From Gimesia aquarii (GTDB lineage Bacteria > Planctomycetota > Planctomycetia > Planctomycetales > Planctomycetaceae), in NCBI RefSeq assembly GCF_007748175.1, contig NZ_CP037422.1:3106020-3170019 (forward strand): DNA of 64,000 bases, given 5' to 3'. The notes under the pieces were generated by a model. It made no database searches. It was not told the DNA's origin and worked only from the letters and a program-made list of their open reading frames with translations. Shown piece after piece: positions 45,430 through 55,003 of the stretch (position 1 is the stretch's first letter; the number at the start of each line of letters is the position of its first letter). Made by a program: the position numbers and the translations under genes.

Positions 45430-46059
45430 CTATAGTGCAAATCGAGCTGATTTCACAAATTTTCGAAACTCTTTCTCAACTTTCATTAACTGGTCACGCG
45501 GACCTGTTAATTTGAGATAAAAGTCTCTGGGACTACGGGGAATCGCGACTCCAATCATTCTCATTCCCGATTTAGTAGCAGACTCTAAACCTATCCCAGA
45601 TTCAAATGTGCCTCTTAAATCCAGCCAGATCACATCCGTATTGTCCACTCGAATTGTTTCCTGTGTCGGAGTTTCTCCAGGAGGTAACTGAAACTGACCT
45701 CTCCACCTCTGTAAATTGGCATCAATACCTCCCCCAACTGAAGAAAGCGTTAATTTGACTTGGTCCCCCGCCTTGGGGATTCTAAAACTGGCAGAGATTA
45801 AGCCTTGTTGAGCGGGAGATAAGGGAACTTCTTCCCATCCCTCAGGCACGTGAAATACAATTCCGTCGTATTTTTTCTTTCCAGACACTTGTGTCTTTGG
45901 CATGCTCGGTTTTGAATGATTCAAGTGAAGCGGTTCGGCTTCGGGAAGCGGCAAATCAAAGTTTGATTCAGTGTCATCGGTATGACAACCGTAAAAACCT
46001 AATATCATAGATAGAAGAAAAAATGCAACAAATCGAACCTGTCGAAAAATCTGATTCAC
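45430..46059 (-). CDS. Lipoprotein of unknown function
   Basis: The 209-residue protein starts at a GTG preceded by AGGGGG at 7 nt. The N-terminal hydrophobic segment ends in FYGC followed by HTDD, a plausible lipobox, so lipid anchoring is likely. The mature part has a beta-rich pattern with FHVPEGWEEVPL and VIWLDLRGTF and a helix near the C-terminus. I recall similar unannotated proteins in planctomycetes but no named family. The gene converges on the ketoacyl synthase with only 9 nt between stops. Its function is open. Confidence 0.8.
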   Translation of the reverse strand: MNQIFRQVRFVAFFLLSMILGFYGCHTDDTESNFDLPLPEAEPLHLNHSKPSMPKTQVSGKKKYDGIVFHVPEGWEEVPLSPAQQGLISASFRIPKAGDQVKLTLSSVGGGIDANLQRWRGQFQLPPGETPTQETIRVDNTDVIWLDLRGTFESGIGLESATKSGMRMIGVAIPRSPRDFYLKLTGPRDQLMKVEKEFRKFVKSARFAL

Positions 46060-46124
46060 TTTAAGCCCCCTACATATGACGGAGAATACAATTTGATGAA
46101 TTCCGTTAATAGGAGTTTAGTCTA

Positions 46125-47783
46125 TCAATTGAGGCACAGTTCATCCAGACTTGAAGTATCATCGTTATACTTTTGTGAAAGGCGGATGATCTCCTCCCGA
46201 ATCTCAAAATAGGCCTCAATTACATCTGGGTCCCATTGAAACCCTTTACCTTGTTTGAAAATCGATTCAAGTTTTTCCAGAGGCATTCCATTTCGGTAAG
46301 GGCGGTCACTGCCCATTGCATCATAAGCATCCGCGACAGCAATGATACGCGCCATCAACGGAATGTCATTACCTTTCAATTTGTCTGGATATCCAAGTCC
46401 ATCGATTTGCTCATGATGATTTCGAACACCTGGCAAAATATTCTGTAATTTTTTGATCCCTGATAAGATTTTGTAACCAATCATGGGATGTTTTTGAATT
46501 TGAGCGAATTCTTTATCTGTCAGTTTCCCTTCCTTACGAAGAATTCCATCATCAACTCCAATTTTACCGATATCGTGCAATAAACCAGAGAGATAGATAT
46601 CCTGCAAAAATTCACCAGTGTATCCCAAACGTTTCGCTAATTGCTGTGCAATTAAAGCAACTCGCTCACTATGACCTCTCGTATAAGGATCTTTGGCATC
46701 CAATGTTGAAATGAAGGATTTAACAAAGCTCAACGTCAGCTCTTCCTGTTGAGCATAGAGATCGACGTTCCTCAAGTGGGTTCCTAAAAACGATGCAATC
46801 GAATTTAAAAGACTGGCCTGGATCGTCCCATATTCATCACTTTTGATCAAATTACAACTTAAAATCCAACCGTATGAGTTGGTACCATCTGAAATGGGTA
46901 CTAAAACCAGGTTTTTGAGTTCTGGAAACTCAAGTGAAAGCAATGAACTTTCTACCTGATTGATCACCAATGGTTGATTCCAATTATGACCGTCAAACTG
47001 AGCAACAAGGCGCGCTAAATTTAACTCATCAAAATCGACTTTACTGTCTGCCATAAATTGAGACGTGCACTCTTGCCCTTCAAACCAGATCACGTTGGTC
47101 TCTGCTTCGATCAAATTTCCGATTCGATCCAAACATAGTGTTCCCAGTTGTTCTGGACTTTCAGATATTTTTAAATGCTGTGCCACTTCGTGTAACAGGC
47201 TGATTTCCTCGAATGTCTCATCCAGACATTCTGACAGATTATCGACTTCCTCATTCAAATCACCAAGCTGTTGTTCCTCTTCAATATGAAGGATCGCAAG
47301 GCTTAGCAGAGCATGTAACGATTTAATGTCCAGGACCCTTTGCAATTCGATCCAGGAATCTAATTCTTCGATAGCCCATTCTCTTTCAACAGCCGCTAAT
47401 ACCATTTCAGTTAGCTTGCGTTTTTCTTTAGAAAAGACAAAACCAGCGGCTGTAATTTTATGAAAATCATCTTCAATCAATGGAAAAATAAAATGAGAAA
47501 CTCCATTCGTACTTTCAGTCAGCGTTAACCCATCCACATTTTTGATTTCGTTCAAAACATCTTCAGGAAAGAAAGGGAGAGCCTGGGTGCTTGTTTTGTC
47601 CAAAATCATCCCCGTTTTTGAATCAAAACAGAACATCGTCAGACCGGTTAGCTCTGAAATTCGCTTCATATTGCTGATAGCTAGCTCAATCTTTGCGTCG
47701 ATTTGCAAGTCGAGCTCCCAGACACCACTATGTTTGCTGAAGTTAGATAACTTCTTTAATGAATCAGTCGTTCCTAAAACCAT
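46125..47783 (-). CDS. GAF and HD-GYP protein, probable cyclic-di-GMP phosphodiesterase
   Basis: HD-GYP enzymes hydrolyse cyclic di-GMP. The 552-residue protein has an N-terminal half with a long helical linker (about 180-210) and a GAF-like domain (about 205-340), then the HD-GYP domain (about 355-530): GHSERVALIAQQL, LLHDIGKIGVDDGIL, HPMIGYKIL, HHEQIDGLGYPDKL and IAVADAYDAM. The HD and HHExxDGxGYP signatures are complete, so activity is expected. There are no membrane segments, so it is cytoplasmic. The start is ATG at 47783. No diguanylate cyclase is in the window. Confidence 0.93.
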   Translation of the reverse strand: MVLGTTDSLKKLSNFSKHSGVWELDLQIDAKIELAISNMKRISELTGLTMFCFDSKTGMILDKTSTQALPFFPEDVLNEIKNVDGLTLTESTNGVSHFIFPLIEDDFHKITAAGFVFSKEKRKLTEMVLAAVEREWAIEELDSWIELQRVLDIKSLHALLSLAILHIEEEQQLGDLNEEVDNLSECLDETFEEISLLHEVAQHLKISESPEQLGTLCLDRIGNLIEAETNVIWFEGQECTSQFMADSKVDFDELNLARLVAQFDGHNWNQPLVINQVESSLLSLEFPELKNLVLVPISDGTNSYGWILSCNLIKSDEYGTIQASLLNSIASFLGTHLRNVDLYAQQEELTLSFVKSFISTLDAKDPYTRGHSERVALIAQQLAKRLGYTGEFLQDIYLSGLLHDIGKIGVDDGILRKEGKLTDKEFAQIQKHPMIGYKILSGIKKLQNILPGVRNHHEQIDGLGYPDKLKGNDIPLMARIIAVADAYDAMGSDRPYRNGMPLEKLESIFKQGKGFQWDPDVIEAYFEIREEIIRLSQKYNDDTSSLDELCLN

Positions 47784-48337
47784 GAGGCTACTCTCTACTT
47801 TCTAAAGGAATTTTCCCAATAAAAAGTTAGTTCGTAGTCTTGAGTTCGCAAACAAGATTTCTCAATCTGCACTTAAATAACTCATTCTTAACCCAAATTA
47901 GCCATTTTTTTGCCCCCAGACACATTGAGTTTGCCCACAAGTTCATAGAAAAAACATCGTGAACATCGAGCTAAGTATCTGAATTTAAATCAAGATAACA
48001 CCATTGTTGTGCTTTGTGGCTTTATTCATTCCAGGATCAGCGACACATATAAAGTTTTACCATAAAGACACTTACAGCGTTAAGATCATAACCATCAAGT
48101 ATATGAATTGTTAAATTGGAAGCGGGACGGTGTTCACTACAAACTTAGCATCAAAATGAGAGTCTGCCCCATGAAAGTCCGTTTATATGGATTGTTAGAA
48201 ATAATCCAAATTAACAGCCGGAAGTGTAATAGATTTCTCAAACACCAGAATTGATGGGTAAACATGTCGAAACATCCAATATTGATAACTGGAAATCAAT
48301 CTAGGATGGCAGGTCAGAGATATTGAGAACTCTGATT
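47784..48337. other. Intergenic stretch, no gene recognised
   Basis: About 550 nt between the HD-GYP start and the M50 protease stop. I looked for tRNA, short frames with ribosome sites and hairpins, and found nothing convincing. It holds the HD-GYP promoter region. Confidence 0.45.
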
Positions 48338-49333
48338 TTAAGGATCGGAATCAGTCTTGCGATATCGAGCGCTCACTTGGTTTAACTGCTGTCTCTCTTT
48401 CGGAGTCAATGACTCCAATCCAAATTCATGTACTTTATGAAGTAATGAATCAAGTTGCTTTTCAGCGTTCAAGTTTTTTTCTCGTTCACGAAGTTCTTTC
48501 TGAAGCTTTCTTTTTTTCCGCCACTGCTGAAAAAATCCAATCTTTTTCTCCCCCAGTTGACCGCTAGATCGCTCTAAACTTGTATAACCCTGCGAAAAAT
48601 CATAACCAAAGGTGGAATCATCGTAGGAGTCCTGATTGGATACTGTTGAAAACTCTAACAAGTTAAGCATCAACAATAATGCACTAAAAAAGACGACCCA
48701 CACAGCCAAGCTGCAAAGGCCGATTACCATTCCGAGCCCGCCGATCCAGAAGCTCACGTTAAATAGGACCATATGGACCACTGTCTCATCAAAGCGGCGT
48801 GAGAGAATGATCTGTAAAATTTTTCCTCCATCTAGAGGAAGCATAGGGATCAAATTAATCAATAAAAGAAGCCAATTAATATTAAATATCATCAACAGGA
48901 CCGCCTGACCGAGATTATTATCTAGATCAATGCCAGGCAATTGAAAGGGATTTAAAGATTGTGAAAGTTCACCTGACCAGATCACTGCGGGAATTGTAAT
49001 TGCACAGAGCAGCAGATTAACGATCGGACCACCCAAAATTGTCAGAATTTGTGCAGTAGTAGCATGAGCAGGATTACAGGAAACAAGCCCACCTAACGGC
49101 CATAATATAATCTGATCGCCTTCTCCACCTGTCATTCGGCAGGCCACGACGTGACCCATCTCATGTAGAAAGACACTCAAAAAAAGAATGCTGAATAACG
49201 CAATTCCCAATCCCAATGAGTAATGAACCCAAAAAACGAGAAGTAAAACAGGTAGAAAAATACTGACACGGACCTGAGTTAGAAACCAAGTCCCAATGGG
49301 AAATGACCAATGTAATGGGTTCGACCGACTCAT
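48338..49333 (-). CDS. Site-2 protease family (M50) intramembrane metalloprotease
   Basis: M50 proteases cut membrane proteins with a zinc site inside the bilayer. The 331-residue protein has the zinc motif HEMGH (H57, E58, H61) in the second helix and the third ligand Asp in IPMLPLDGGKIL, with five or six membrane helices. No PDZ or CBS domain is seen; the branch is the plain one. After residue 225 comes a basic cytosolic region (RKKRKLQKELREREKN) and a C-terminal tail (294-331) with LDSLLHKVH, ESLTPKER and SARYRKT, strongly like the tail of the rhomboid at 38784-39635. The start is ATG at 49333. Confidence 0.93.
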   Translation of the reverse strand: MSRSNPLHWSFPIGTWFLTQVRVSIFLPVLLLVFWVHYSLGLGIALFSILFLSVFLHEMGHVVACRMTGGEGDQIILWPLGGLVSCNPAHATTAQILTILGGPIVNLLLCAITIPAVIWSGELSQSLNPFQLPGIDLDNNLGQAVLLMIFNINWLLLLINLIPMLPLDGGKILQIILSRRFDETVVHMVLFNVSFWIGGLGMVIGLCSLAVWVVFFSALLLMLNLLEFSTVSNQDSYDDSTFGYDFSQGYTSLERSSGQLGEKKIGFFQQWRKKRKLQKELREREKNLNAEKQLDSLLHKVHEFGLESLTPKERQQLNQVSARYRKTDSDP

Positions 49334-49506
49334 CTTACAAAAACCTGAAGAATTTAAACCTATCTCGCTTAATTTCAGATCAATTCAAAAAGCAAATTCG
49401 GCGTTTCAACTTCAGTATTCTTGACTCATACCAGTATGATACACGGCGAATTAACTCTTGAAAATTCCACTCTTTTTCTTTAGTGAATCATAATCAATTT
49501 AGTAGG

Positions 49507-50010
49507 CTAAAACATCCCCAAAAAATTTTTCTCACCAATTCCTGCAGCAATTTTCTTTAAACTCTCCCACTCGAAATCTCCAATTTGATGGACGCAAGTA
49601 GTTGAAATCGCTAGTACTCCAACAACTTGATCATTTTCAAAAATTGGTACCGCATATGATTGTTGTGCTCCAAATTTTTTTAGCCATTCAGAAGACCCTT
49701 GAAGTCCAGATTCTCCTCGTAATGTCCCAATCGCAGGTTTTCTCTCAACTACCGCTTTTACAATCCCTAAGCCCTTATTATCTAACGAAACTTGTTTTGT
49801 AAACGAAGTAAATTGTTTACGTATATGTTCATCCATTTCAGTTACTGCTCGAAACCCTATTTGAGTTAGCTGGCCCTGATTATCACAGCGCCACATACCT
49901 ATGGCCCTTGCTTTGAGAAAGTCCATGATTCGATCCAAAACAGGCGCGAACGTTTTTTCCCGAAATGCTTGCTCGATCTGTTCCAGTATGTCATCAATCT
50001 GTTGTTGCAT
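49507..50010 (-). CDS. Single GAF-domain protein
   Basis: The 167-residue protein is almost wholly one GAF fold: N-terminal helix, IGMWRCDNQGQLTQIG, a central strand with KGLGIVKAVVERK, then SYAVPIFENDQVVGVLAIST and a C-terminal helix. GAF domains bind small molecules such as cyclic nucleotides or formate, or sense redox state; there is one Cys in each of two positions (WRCDN and TTCVH), which leaves redox sensing open. No effector domain is fused. The ATG at 50010 has AAGGAG upstream. A strong hairpin lies 65-92 nt upstream of the start. Confidence 0.85.
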   Translation of the reverse strand: MQQQIDDILEQIEQAFREKTFAPVLDRIMDFLKARAIGMWRCDNQGQLTQIGFRAVTEMDEHIRKQFTSFTKQVSLDNKGLGIVKAVVERKPAIGTLRGESGLQGSSEWLKKFGAQQSYAVPIFENDQVVGVLAISTTCVHQIGDFEWESLKKIAAGIGEKNFLGMF

Positions 50011-50337
50011 CTATACTTTACTCCTTCGAAATATTTGGCTCCAAACTGACTACAGTCTGTTTTAACATGAGAACTGTGAGTGAATCCGCTGATTCACTCA
50101 CATCGCAACACTAAATGTATCTGCTTTAACCAAAGAAGTCAGCCAGCTCCTAGATAATCCTTGAACGAAAGGCTATCTACTGTATACAATATAATTTACA
50201 GTTTTAATTCAAAATACTTAACAATACACTTCTGAGTTCAGCCATAAAAAGATACGTTCAACATCTCAATCTACGGATTTTTCACAGCTCAATACTTTCC
50301 AAACTCTGACAATTTTAAACATATCGGACTACTGATC
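50011..50337. other. Divergent intergenic region with a strong hairpin
   Basis: It separates the minus-strand GAF gene from the plus-strand zinc-ribbon gene and must hold both promoters. The perfect 12-bp hairpin at 50075-50102 is annotated separately. I see no coding frame. Confidence 0.5.
50075..50102. promoter_or_regulatory. Perfect 12-bp hairpin or operator dyad upstream of the GAF gene
   Basis: TGTGAGTGAATC and its exact complement GATTCACTCACA flank a 4-nt CGCT. There is no T-run on either side, so it is not a standard terminator. It is 65 nt before the GAF start on the minus strand and about 235 nt before the plus-strand gene. It could be an operator for a dimeric regulator or a leader stem in the GAF mRNA. 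Confidence 0.55.
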
Positions 50338-52824
50338 ATGGATCTTCCTACTTGTCCCTCTTGTGGTGCATCAGTTCTTGATGAAGACGCCGCAGATTGC
50401 CCTTTTTGTGGTGCAGCCATGTCCGCGTCTGCTGCTTCTGGAAAGCCCAGTGGAACCAAGCAGCCATCCCAAGAACCTTCTATTAAAAAAGCTCCCAATA
50501 ACAAACGGACAAAGCGTGAAACAATCGTCGACGATGATCCCTTCGACCTGGAACGACAGCAACAAACAACAAAAGTAATTCCCTTATTGCGAAAACCAGT
50601 TAAGGGTAAAATGTTTCGTGTTGTATGTCCGATGTGTGATACACCTGGATTTGCATCTTCTAAAGTCGTAGGAAAAGAAGTCAAGTGCCGTAATTCAGAA
50701 TGCTTAGCTCCTGTATTCCAGGTTCCTAATCCAGACACTAAAGATCAAAAGTCCACTGAGCAGGAAAAACCCAAGGAAAAGAAAAAGTCTAAACTACCCC
50801 TCGTCACTGTTGTGCTAGTGGCTGTTGTGTTACTGGGTGGTGGATATTACTACTTAACTCGTGTTCCCGATGGTTCAGAATTGAGTAAGCCTTTTGATCA
50901 CTCAGCTTTTGAAGATGCATCCAGGAAATCATTCAGCACTCCCACCAATAACAAAACGAATTCTCCTGATGCCAACTCTAATCTTAAGACTGGATCGAGC
51001 AAAACGTCTCCAAAGCCCCAGAAGTCTACGCAAGCTGTTCAAAAAGAAGCGTTAGAGATGATTATTGAGCTTTCTCGTGCTAGAGAAAATCGAAGTAAGC
51101 CATATAGTAGGCGATTAGCGGCTGAAGCCTATGCACTCTCTGGTGATATTAAATCTTCTCAGGAACAGATCGACTACATTGATCGGGTTAGTCCACGACT
51201 CCCTTTTTATAAAATTTTCCCTCTGATCGAAATTGGCTGGCTTCAGTTAAAAGAAAAAGATAGCTCTGGCTTGAAAACAACACTGGACCAAACAGGACAG
51301 CTTTCAAAACAAATTCCCGAATATGGGGGGAGAGACACTCTTGATCTTATTGCACGACTTGCGGCATTCTGGATTGCTGCAGGCAAAGAAGATCTGGCTG
51401 AGACCTTAATAAGAAAATATCAAAAAAAGGATAGCCTAGCACAACTATCAGCTCATCTTCAGGTCGCACATGAAACGAATCAATATAATTTTGAGTCTTT
51501 GATTGACCTGCACCAACAATGGAATTCTCCACAGTGGGTAGCAGTTACCTTAATTCTTATCAACAAAGGTTATCCACAAGAAGCTTTAAACTGGGCTGCA
51601 CTTGCACCTGAACCTATCGCTCGAACAGAAGCGGTGACAGAATGGGCTTTATCTCAAGTAGCACGGGCTGTCAGTCAAAAGCAGAAACTAGAAACATCTC
51701 TTATTCAACCTGCTGAAACGAAGCTGTCTTCAACTGGAAGCGCGTTTATGTACGCGCTATGCGCCCAAAAATTAATCTCACTGAACTTACCCAACCCAGC
51801 AGAGATTTTTTTGGAAAAATCAAAATCGTTTCTTACGAGTACACCAATACCTGACCCCATAGAATTGGGAAATATCAAAGCTGTAAATGATTTAGTTCTT
51901 CCTCTGACAGCCCCTTTAAAAATGTTGGCTGAGGCAAATTTACAAATTGCCAGCGTCGAATCTAAATTAGGAAAAAAGGTAGAAGCAACAAAGTTCCTCA
52001 ACAATGCTGTACAATCAATTCGTGCGATTGCACCGAGTGTCGAAGCAGTTCAAAGTAAAATAAATGAAACATCTAACTTTAATTTTAAAGATCAAATCAA
52101 AGAAGCTCTTAACCTAAGTAGCAATGATCGGGTCAGAAGAGGGATCAACGAGTACCGAAAACAATTGCGAAAATTAAAATCTGCTGCAGAAAATAGACTC
52201 GCGCTTTTGATTCAGCTTCTTTCGCAAGCCTCTCGATCTCAATTAGCCGCAGATGCCTGGAAAATCGCTTTGGAAAGCCATGAGACCACAAACGTTAATC
52301 TCAAAGACGCACTTTTGCAGTCCAGCTTGCCTGCTGTCATTATTCAATCTGTGGATCAGAGTAACAATGAGTTAGTTTCACAGATCAAAAAAACTTTGAA
52401 TGACAGTATTTCAGGGTTATCTAAAGAGGATTTGCTGATTCAACAAGTTAGTTCTCTGGTAAAAAATGGGAGACCAGAACAGGCGGCACATGATATCAAT
52501 CAGTCAGATCTTAAAAAAGCGTGGAAAGCACAGCTTTCTCTGCAGTTATTATCGATCTTGATGAATAAAAACCAATTCGAACAGACAATTCAGTTTATTA
52601 CTGCTCTTGACGATCCGATTTTGCGCGAAGACATGTTGAATACGCTTAGTGCAGTTGCGGTCATAGAGGGTAACATCTCTGTCATAGAAAAACTTCTACA
52701 GAGTAACCCTTATACCCCAACCGAAAAAATCTCAGGCTATCTAGGGCTAATCTATGGTATTCAAGCCCTTCCAAATGAGCAGGCAGGCACATCAACCCCA
52801 CAGGCACAACCGAAAAACTTGTAA
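50338..52824 (+). CDS. Membrane protein with two zinc ribbons and a large TPR-like C-terminal region
   Basis: The 828-residue protein starts at the ATG at 50338. The N-terminus is a zinc ribbon (C6, C9, C21, C24; TCPSCGASV), followed by a basic linker and a second Cys4 knuckle (C97, C100, C117, C122). A membrane helix lies at about 151-170, preceded by a Lys-rich stretch, so the ribbons face the cytoplasm. After a Ser/Asn/Lys-rich linker comes a long helical region (about 225-810) with repeated helix pairs that look like TPR or a similar alpha-solenoid (for example AAEAYALSGDIKSSQEQI). I recognise no named family. Planctomycetes commonly carry such ribbon-plus-repeat proteins. Function is open. 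Confidence 0.85.
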   Translation: MDLPTCPSCGASVLDEDAADCPFCGAAMSASAASGKPSGTKQPSQEPSIKKAPNNKRTKRETIVDDDPFDLERQQQTTKVIPLLRKPVKGKMFRVVCPMCDTPGFASSKVVGKEVKCRNSECLAPVFQVPNPDTKDQKSTEQEKPKEKKKSKLPLVTVVLVAVVLLGGGYYYLTRVPDGSELSKPFDHSAFEDASRKSFSTPTNNKTNSPDANSNLKTGSSKTSPKPQKSTQAVQKEALEMIIELSRARENRSKPYSRRLAAEAYALSGDIKSSQEQIDYIDRVSPRLPFYKIFPLIEIGWLQLKEKDSSGLKTTLDQTGQLSKQIPEYGGRDTLDLIARLAAFWIAAGKEDLAETLIRKYQKKDSLAQLSAHLQVAHETNQYNFESLIDLHQQWNSPQWVAVTLILINKGYPQEALNWAALAPEPIARTEAVTEWALSQVARAVSQKQKLETSLIQPAETKLSSTGSAFMYALCAQKLISLNLPNPAEIFLEKSKSFLTSTPIPDPIELGNIKAVNDLVLPLTAPLKMLAEANLQIASVESKLGKKVEATKFLNNAVQSIRAIAPSVEAVQSKINETSNFNFKDQIKEALNLSSNDRVRRGINEYRKQLRKLKSAAENRLALLIQLLSQASRSQLAADAWKIALESHETTNVNLKDALLQSSLPAVIIQSVDQSNNELVSQIKKTLNDSISGLSKEDLLIQQVSSLVKNGRPEQAAHDINQSDLKKAWKAQLSLQLLSILMNKNQFEQTIQFITALDDPILREDMLNTLSAVAVIEGNISVIEKLLQSNPYTPTEKISGYLGLIYGIQALPNEQAGTSTPQAQPKNL

Positions 52825-53198
52825 ACTTTTATGTAAGTCAAATGTCCTGTAAGTTATGCCTTAGTTCTATTTTTTCTTTATTAGTTGCCAAACATCAGTA
52901 ACTATTTCGAGGAATCTCCGCCGAACTTTAATTTAGGCATTTCAAAGTTCCAAAGCAAAACAAATGAACATAAGAACCCTTCCCTGGATTCACCAAGCAT
53001 ACTGAATTTTGATTTCAACGATTTCAGACTTTAGCTATTTCTTCAACCAGAGTTCCCTATTCAACATTTTCATTATAAACTAACATCTCCAAATTGTAGT
53101 TTTTGAATTACGAACTGGTTTAAATTAAATTTGTTTCAAACCCAAACAATTAATCTCAGATCCCAATGATCCTCAGAAATACATCATGGAGGAATTGT
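52825..53198. other. Intergenic stretch, no gene recognised
   Basis: It is AT-rich and lies between two plus-strand genes. It holds the promoter region of the next gene. I see no terminator-grade hairpin and no frame with a ribosome site. Confidence 0.45.
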
Positions 53199-54851
53199 AT
53201 GAGCCGCATTGCTCATTTTGCTTTTATCCTGTCAATTGGATTCTTGATCCCGAACACAGTAATTGCTGAAAACGCTTCTGCTCCTAACATCTCTCTTGTC
53301 CAAATTAATGCAGATGGCATGATTGCAGACCTCAAATATCTGGTTCTGGATCTAGCCAATGACAAGAAGGGATGGAACAATCTTGAGGAAATCCTTCCTA
53401 CATTCCTCGATGGAATTGACAAAAAACGCCCAATGCGTATCGACATCTTGCTTGGGGAGAACCAGCAGGAACGTTATCGGTTAATTCTTCCCATCAGTAA
53501 TTTAAAAGACTTTCGTAACAACCTGGAAGTTTTTGAAATCTCATCAAAAAAGCAAAGGAATGGCCCTTATAAATTAGGTAATCTTTTTCAAGGATTTATG
53601 AAGTACTTGCAAGATTTCAAGTATGTCGTGATTTCTGAAAAACTCTCGGAAGTGGATGAGATCAAAGATCCGCTCAAAAGAGTTCAAGAGCTCTTGAACG
53701 AAAAATATGACTTCAGTGCTTTGATTACTAATGAAAAAGAAGGAGTCGATGCGCGTAAAAAAACAATGGATAACACGCGCAAACAATTACTTGCTGCGAT
53801 CCAGAAAAAACGAGACGAAACAGAAAGTGCATTTGAACTAAGAAAACTGGCGTTCACTCACCAGATGGATGAAGTGGAGAGGCTGTTTGCAGAATCCGAA
53901 AAAATGGTTATTGGTTGGACGACTGATGCGACAAAGAATGAGGGTCGTCTTGACTTTACATTAAAGGCCATTGAAGGCACTTCGCTGAACGACAGCATAG
54001 AACAGTTTGCCAAAAAGCCCAGCTATTTTGCTAATGTTCCTGTGAAGCAAGACGGAATTCTGAATGGCAGAATCAATCATCCACTGGATGAAATGAGAAA
54101 AAAAAATATTACCGATTTTTACAAATTACTTCTTCCCACTTTGAAAGAACGTATTACAAAAAACGAAAAACTGTCAGAAGAACAAAAGACTGCTGCTACA
54201 AAAGTTTCTGAACTCGTCATTCAAATGCTTGATGCAGGTAAAGAGACTTCCCTGATCGATGGATTCATCGATACGAATCCTGTAGTCGATGGGGAAAATG
54301 AACTTTTGGGAGGCATTCGATCAAAAGATGGAGCGAAACTCAGAGAGATTGTTGAGCTTCTTCCCAAAGTACTCAAAAATCAAACGGTTGAACTCGATGT
54401 TGTCAAGGAAGACACTCTGAGCGTTCACAAAATCAATATTAAAGAACAGTACCAAGATGGTTTTGACGAACTTTTTGGGGCAGGGGAGGCTTTATATGTG
54501 GGAAGTACACCTGATGCACTTTGGATGGCTGCAGGCCCTAATTCTATAGAACGTATCAAAACAGCTGCCAAGCTAGTGAGTGAAGCTCCTCCTGAAACGG
54601 TCAATCCTAATGTCATTGAACTGAATGTGAAGACACTTCCCTGGTTAAAAATGGTCAACAAACTCCGGGGCAAGAAAGGGAATCAGGAAATGCGTGAGAT
54701 TGCCTTAGAATCTCTGACGGATACTGATGACACCTTCACGTTTGTCATGAAAAAAGAAGAGCATTCTATCGATGGCAAGGCGAAATTAGATAAAGGAATT
54801 CTAAAATTCATCGGAAATCTCATTGCCAAGTTCTCAAAAGAAACTCTGTAA
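53199..54851 (+). CDS. Large exported protein of unknown function
   Basis: I chose the ATG at 53199 because GGAGG lies about 9 nt upstream; the open frame extends 11 codons further. The 550-residue product has a signal peptide (about 1-25, cleavage likely after VIAE), then an all-helix and strand mixed protein rich in Lys/Glu with a long helical middle (about 175-250, DNTRKQLLAAIQKKRDETE) that is probably coiled coil. I do not recognise a family. It follows the zinc-ribbon protein by about 370 nt and ends in a hairpin terminator. Periplasmic location is likely. Confidence 0.85.
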   Translation: MSRIAHFAFILSIGFLIPNTVIAENASAPNISLVQINADGMIADLKYLVLDLANDKKGWNNLEEILPTFLDGIDKKRPMRIDILLGENQQERYRLILPISNLKDFRNNLEVFEISSKKQRNGPYKLGNLFQGFMKYLQDFKYVVISEKLSEVDEIKDPLKRVQELLNEKYDFSALITNEKEGVDARKKTMDNTRKQLLAAIQKKRDETESAFELRKLAFTHQMDEVERLFAESEKMVIGWTTDATKNEGRLDFTLKAIEGTSLNDSIEQFAKKPSYFANVPVKQDGILNGRINHPLDEMRKKNITDFYKLLLPTLKERITKNEKLSEEQKTAATKVSELVIQMLDAGKETSLIDGFIDTNPVVDGENELLGGIRSKDGAKLREIVELLPKVLKNQTVELDVVKEDTLSVHKINIKEQYQDGFDELFGAGEALYVGSTPDALWMAAGPNSIERIKTAAKLVSEAPPETVNPNVIELNVKTLPWLKMVNKLRGKKGNQEMREIALESLTDTDDTFTFVMKKEEHSIDGKAKLDKGILKFIGNLIAKFSKETL

Positions 54852-54913
54852 GTCCCACTATTCAGAAAGTGAAAGCAGATTAATTCATGATCAATATACT
54901 AATTTGAGTTTGT

Positions 54914-54951
54914 AGAAGTGAGTATGCAATTTTTACTTCATACTCACTTCT
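54914..54951. terminator. Terminator hairpin between the exported protein and response regulator genes
   Basis: A perfect 13-bp stem (AGAAGTGAGTATG with CATACTCACTTCT) encloses a 12-nt loop; ATTTTGATT follows on the plus strand. It lies between converging genes. Confidence 0.75.
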
Positions 54952-55003
54952 ATTTTGATTCAAGTCAGAAGCTTCTTTTAAGATCCTGACAAGAGAAGAA
55001 GAA

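Noticed and set aside
47784-48337. Possible tRNA or structured RNA in the long gap
   Set aside because: No cloverleaf-like stems or GTTCRA-type loop found on either strand by eye.
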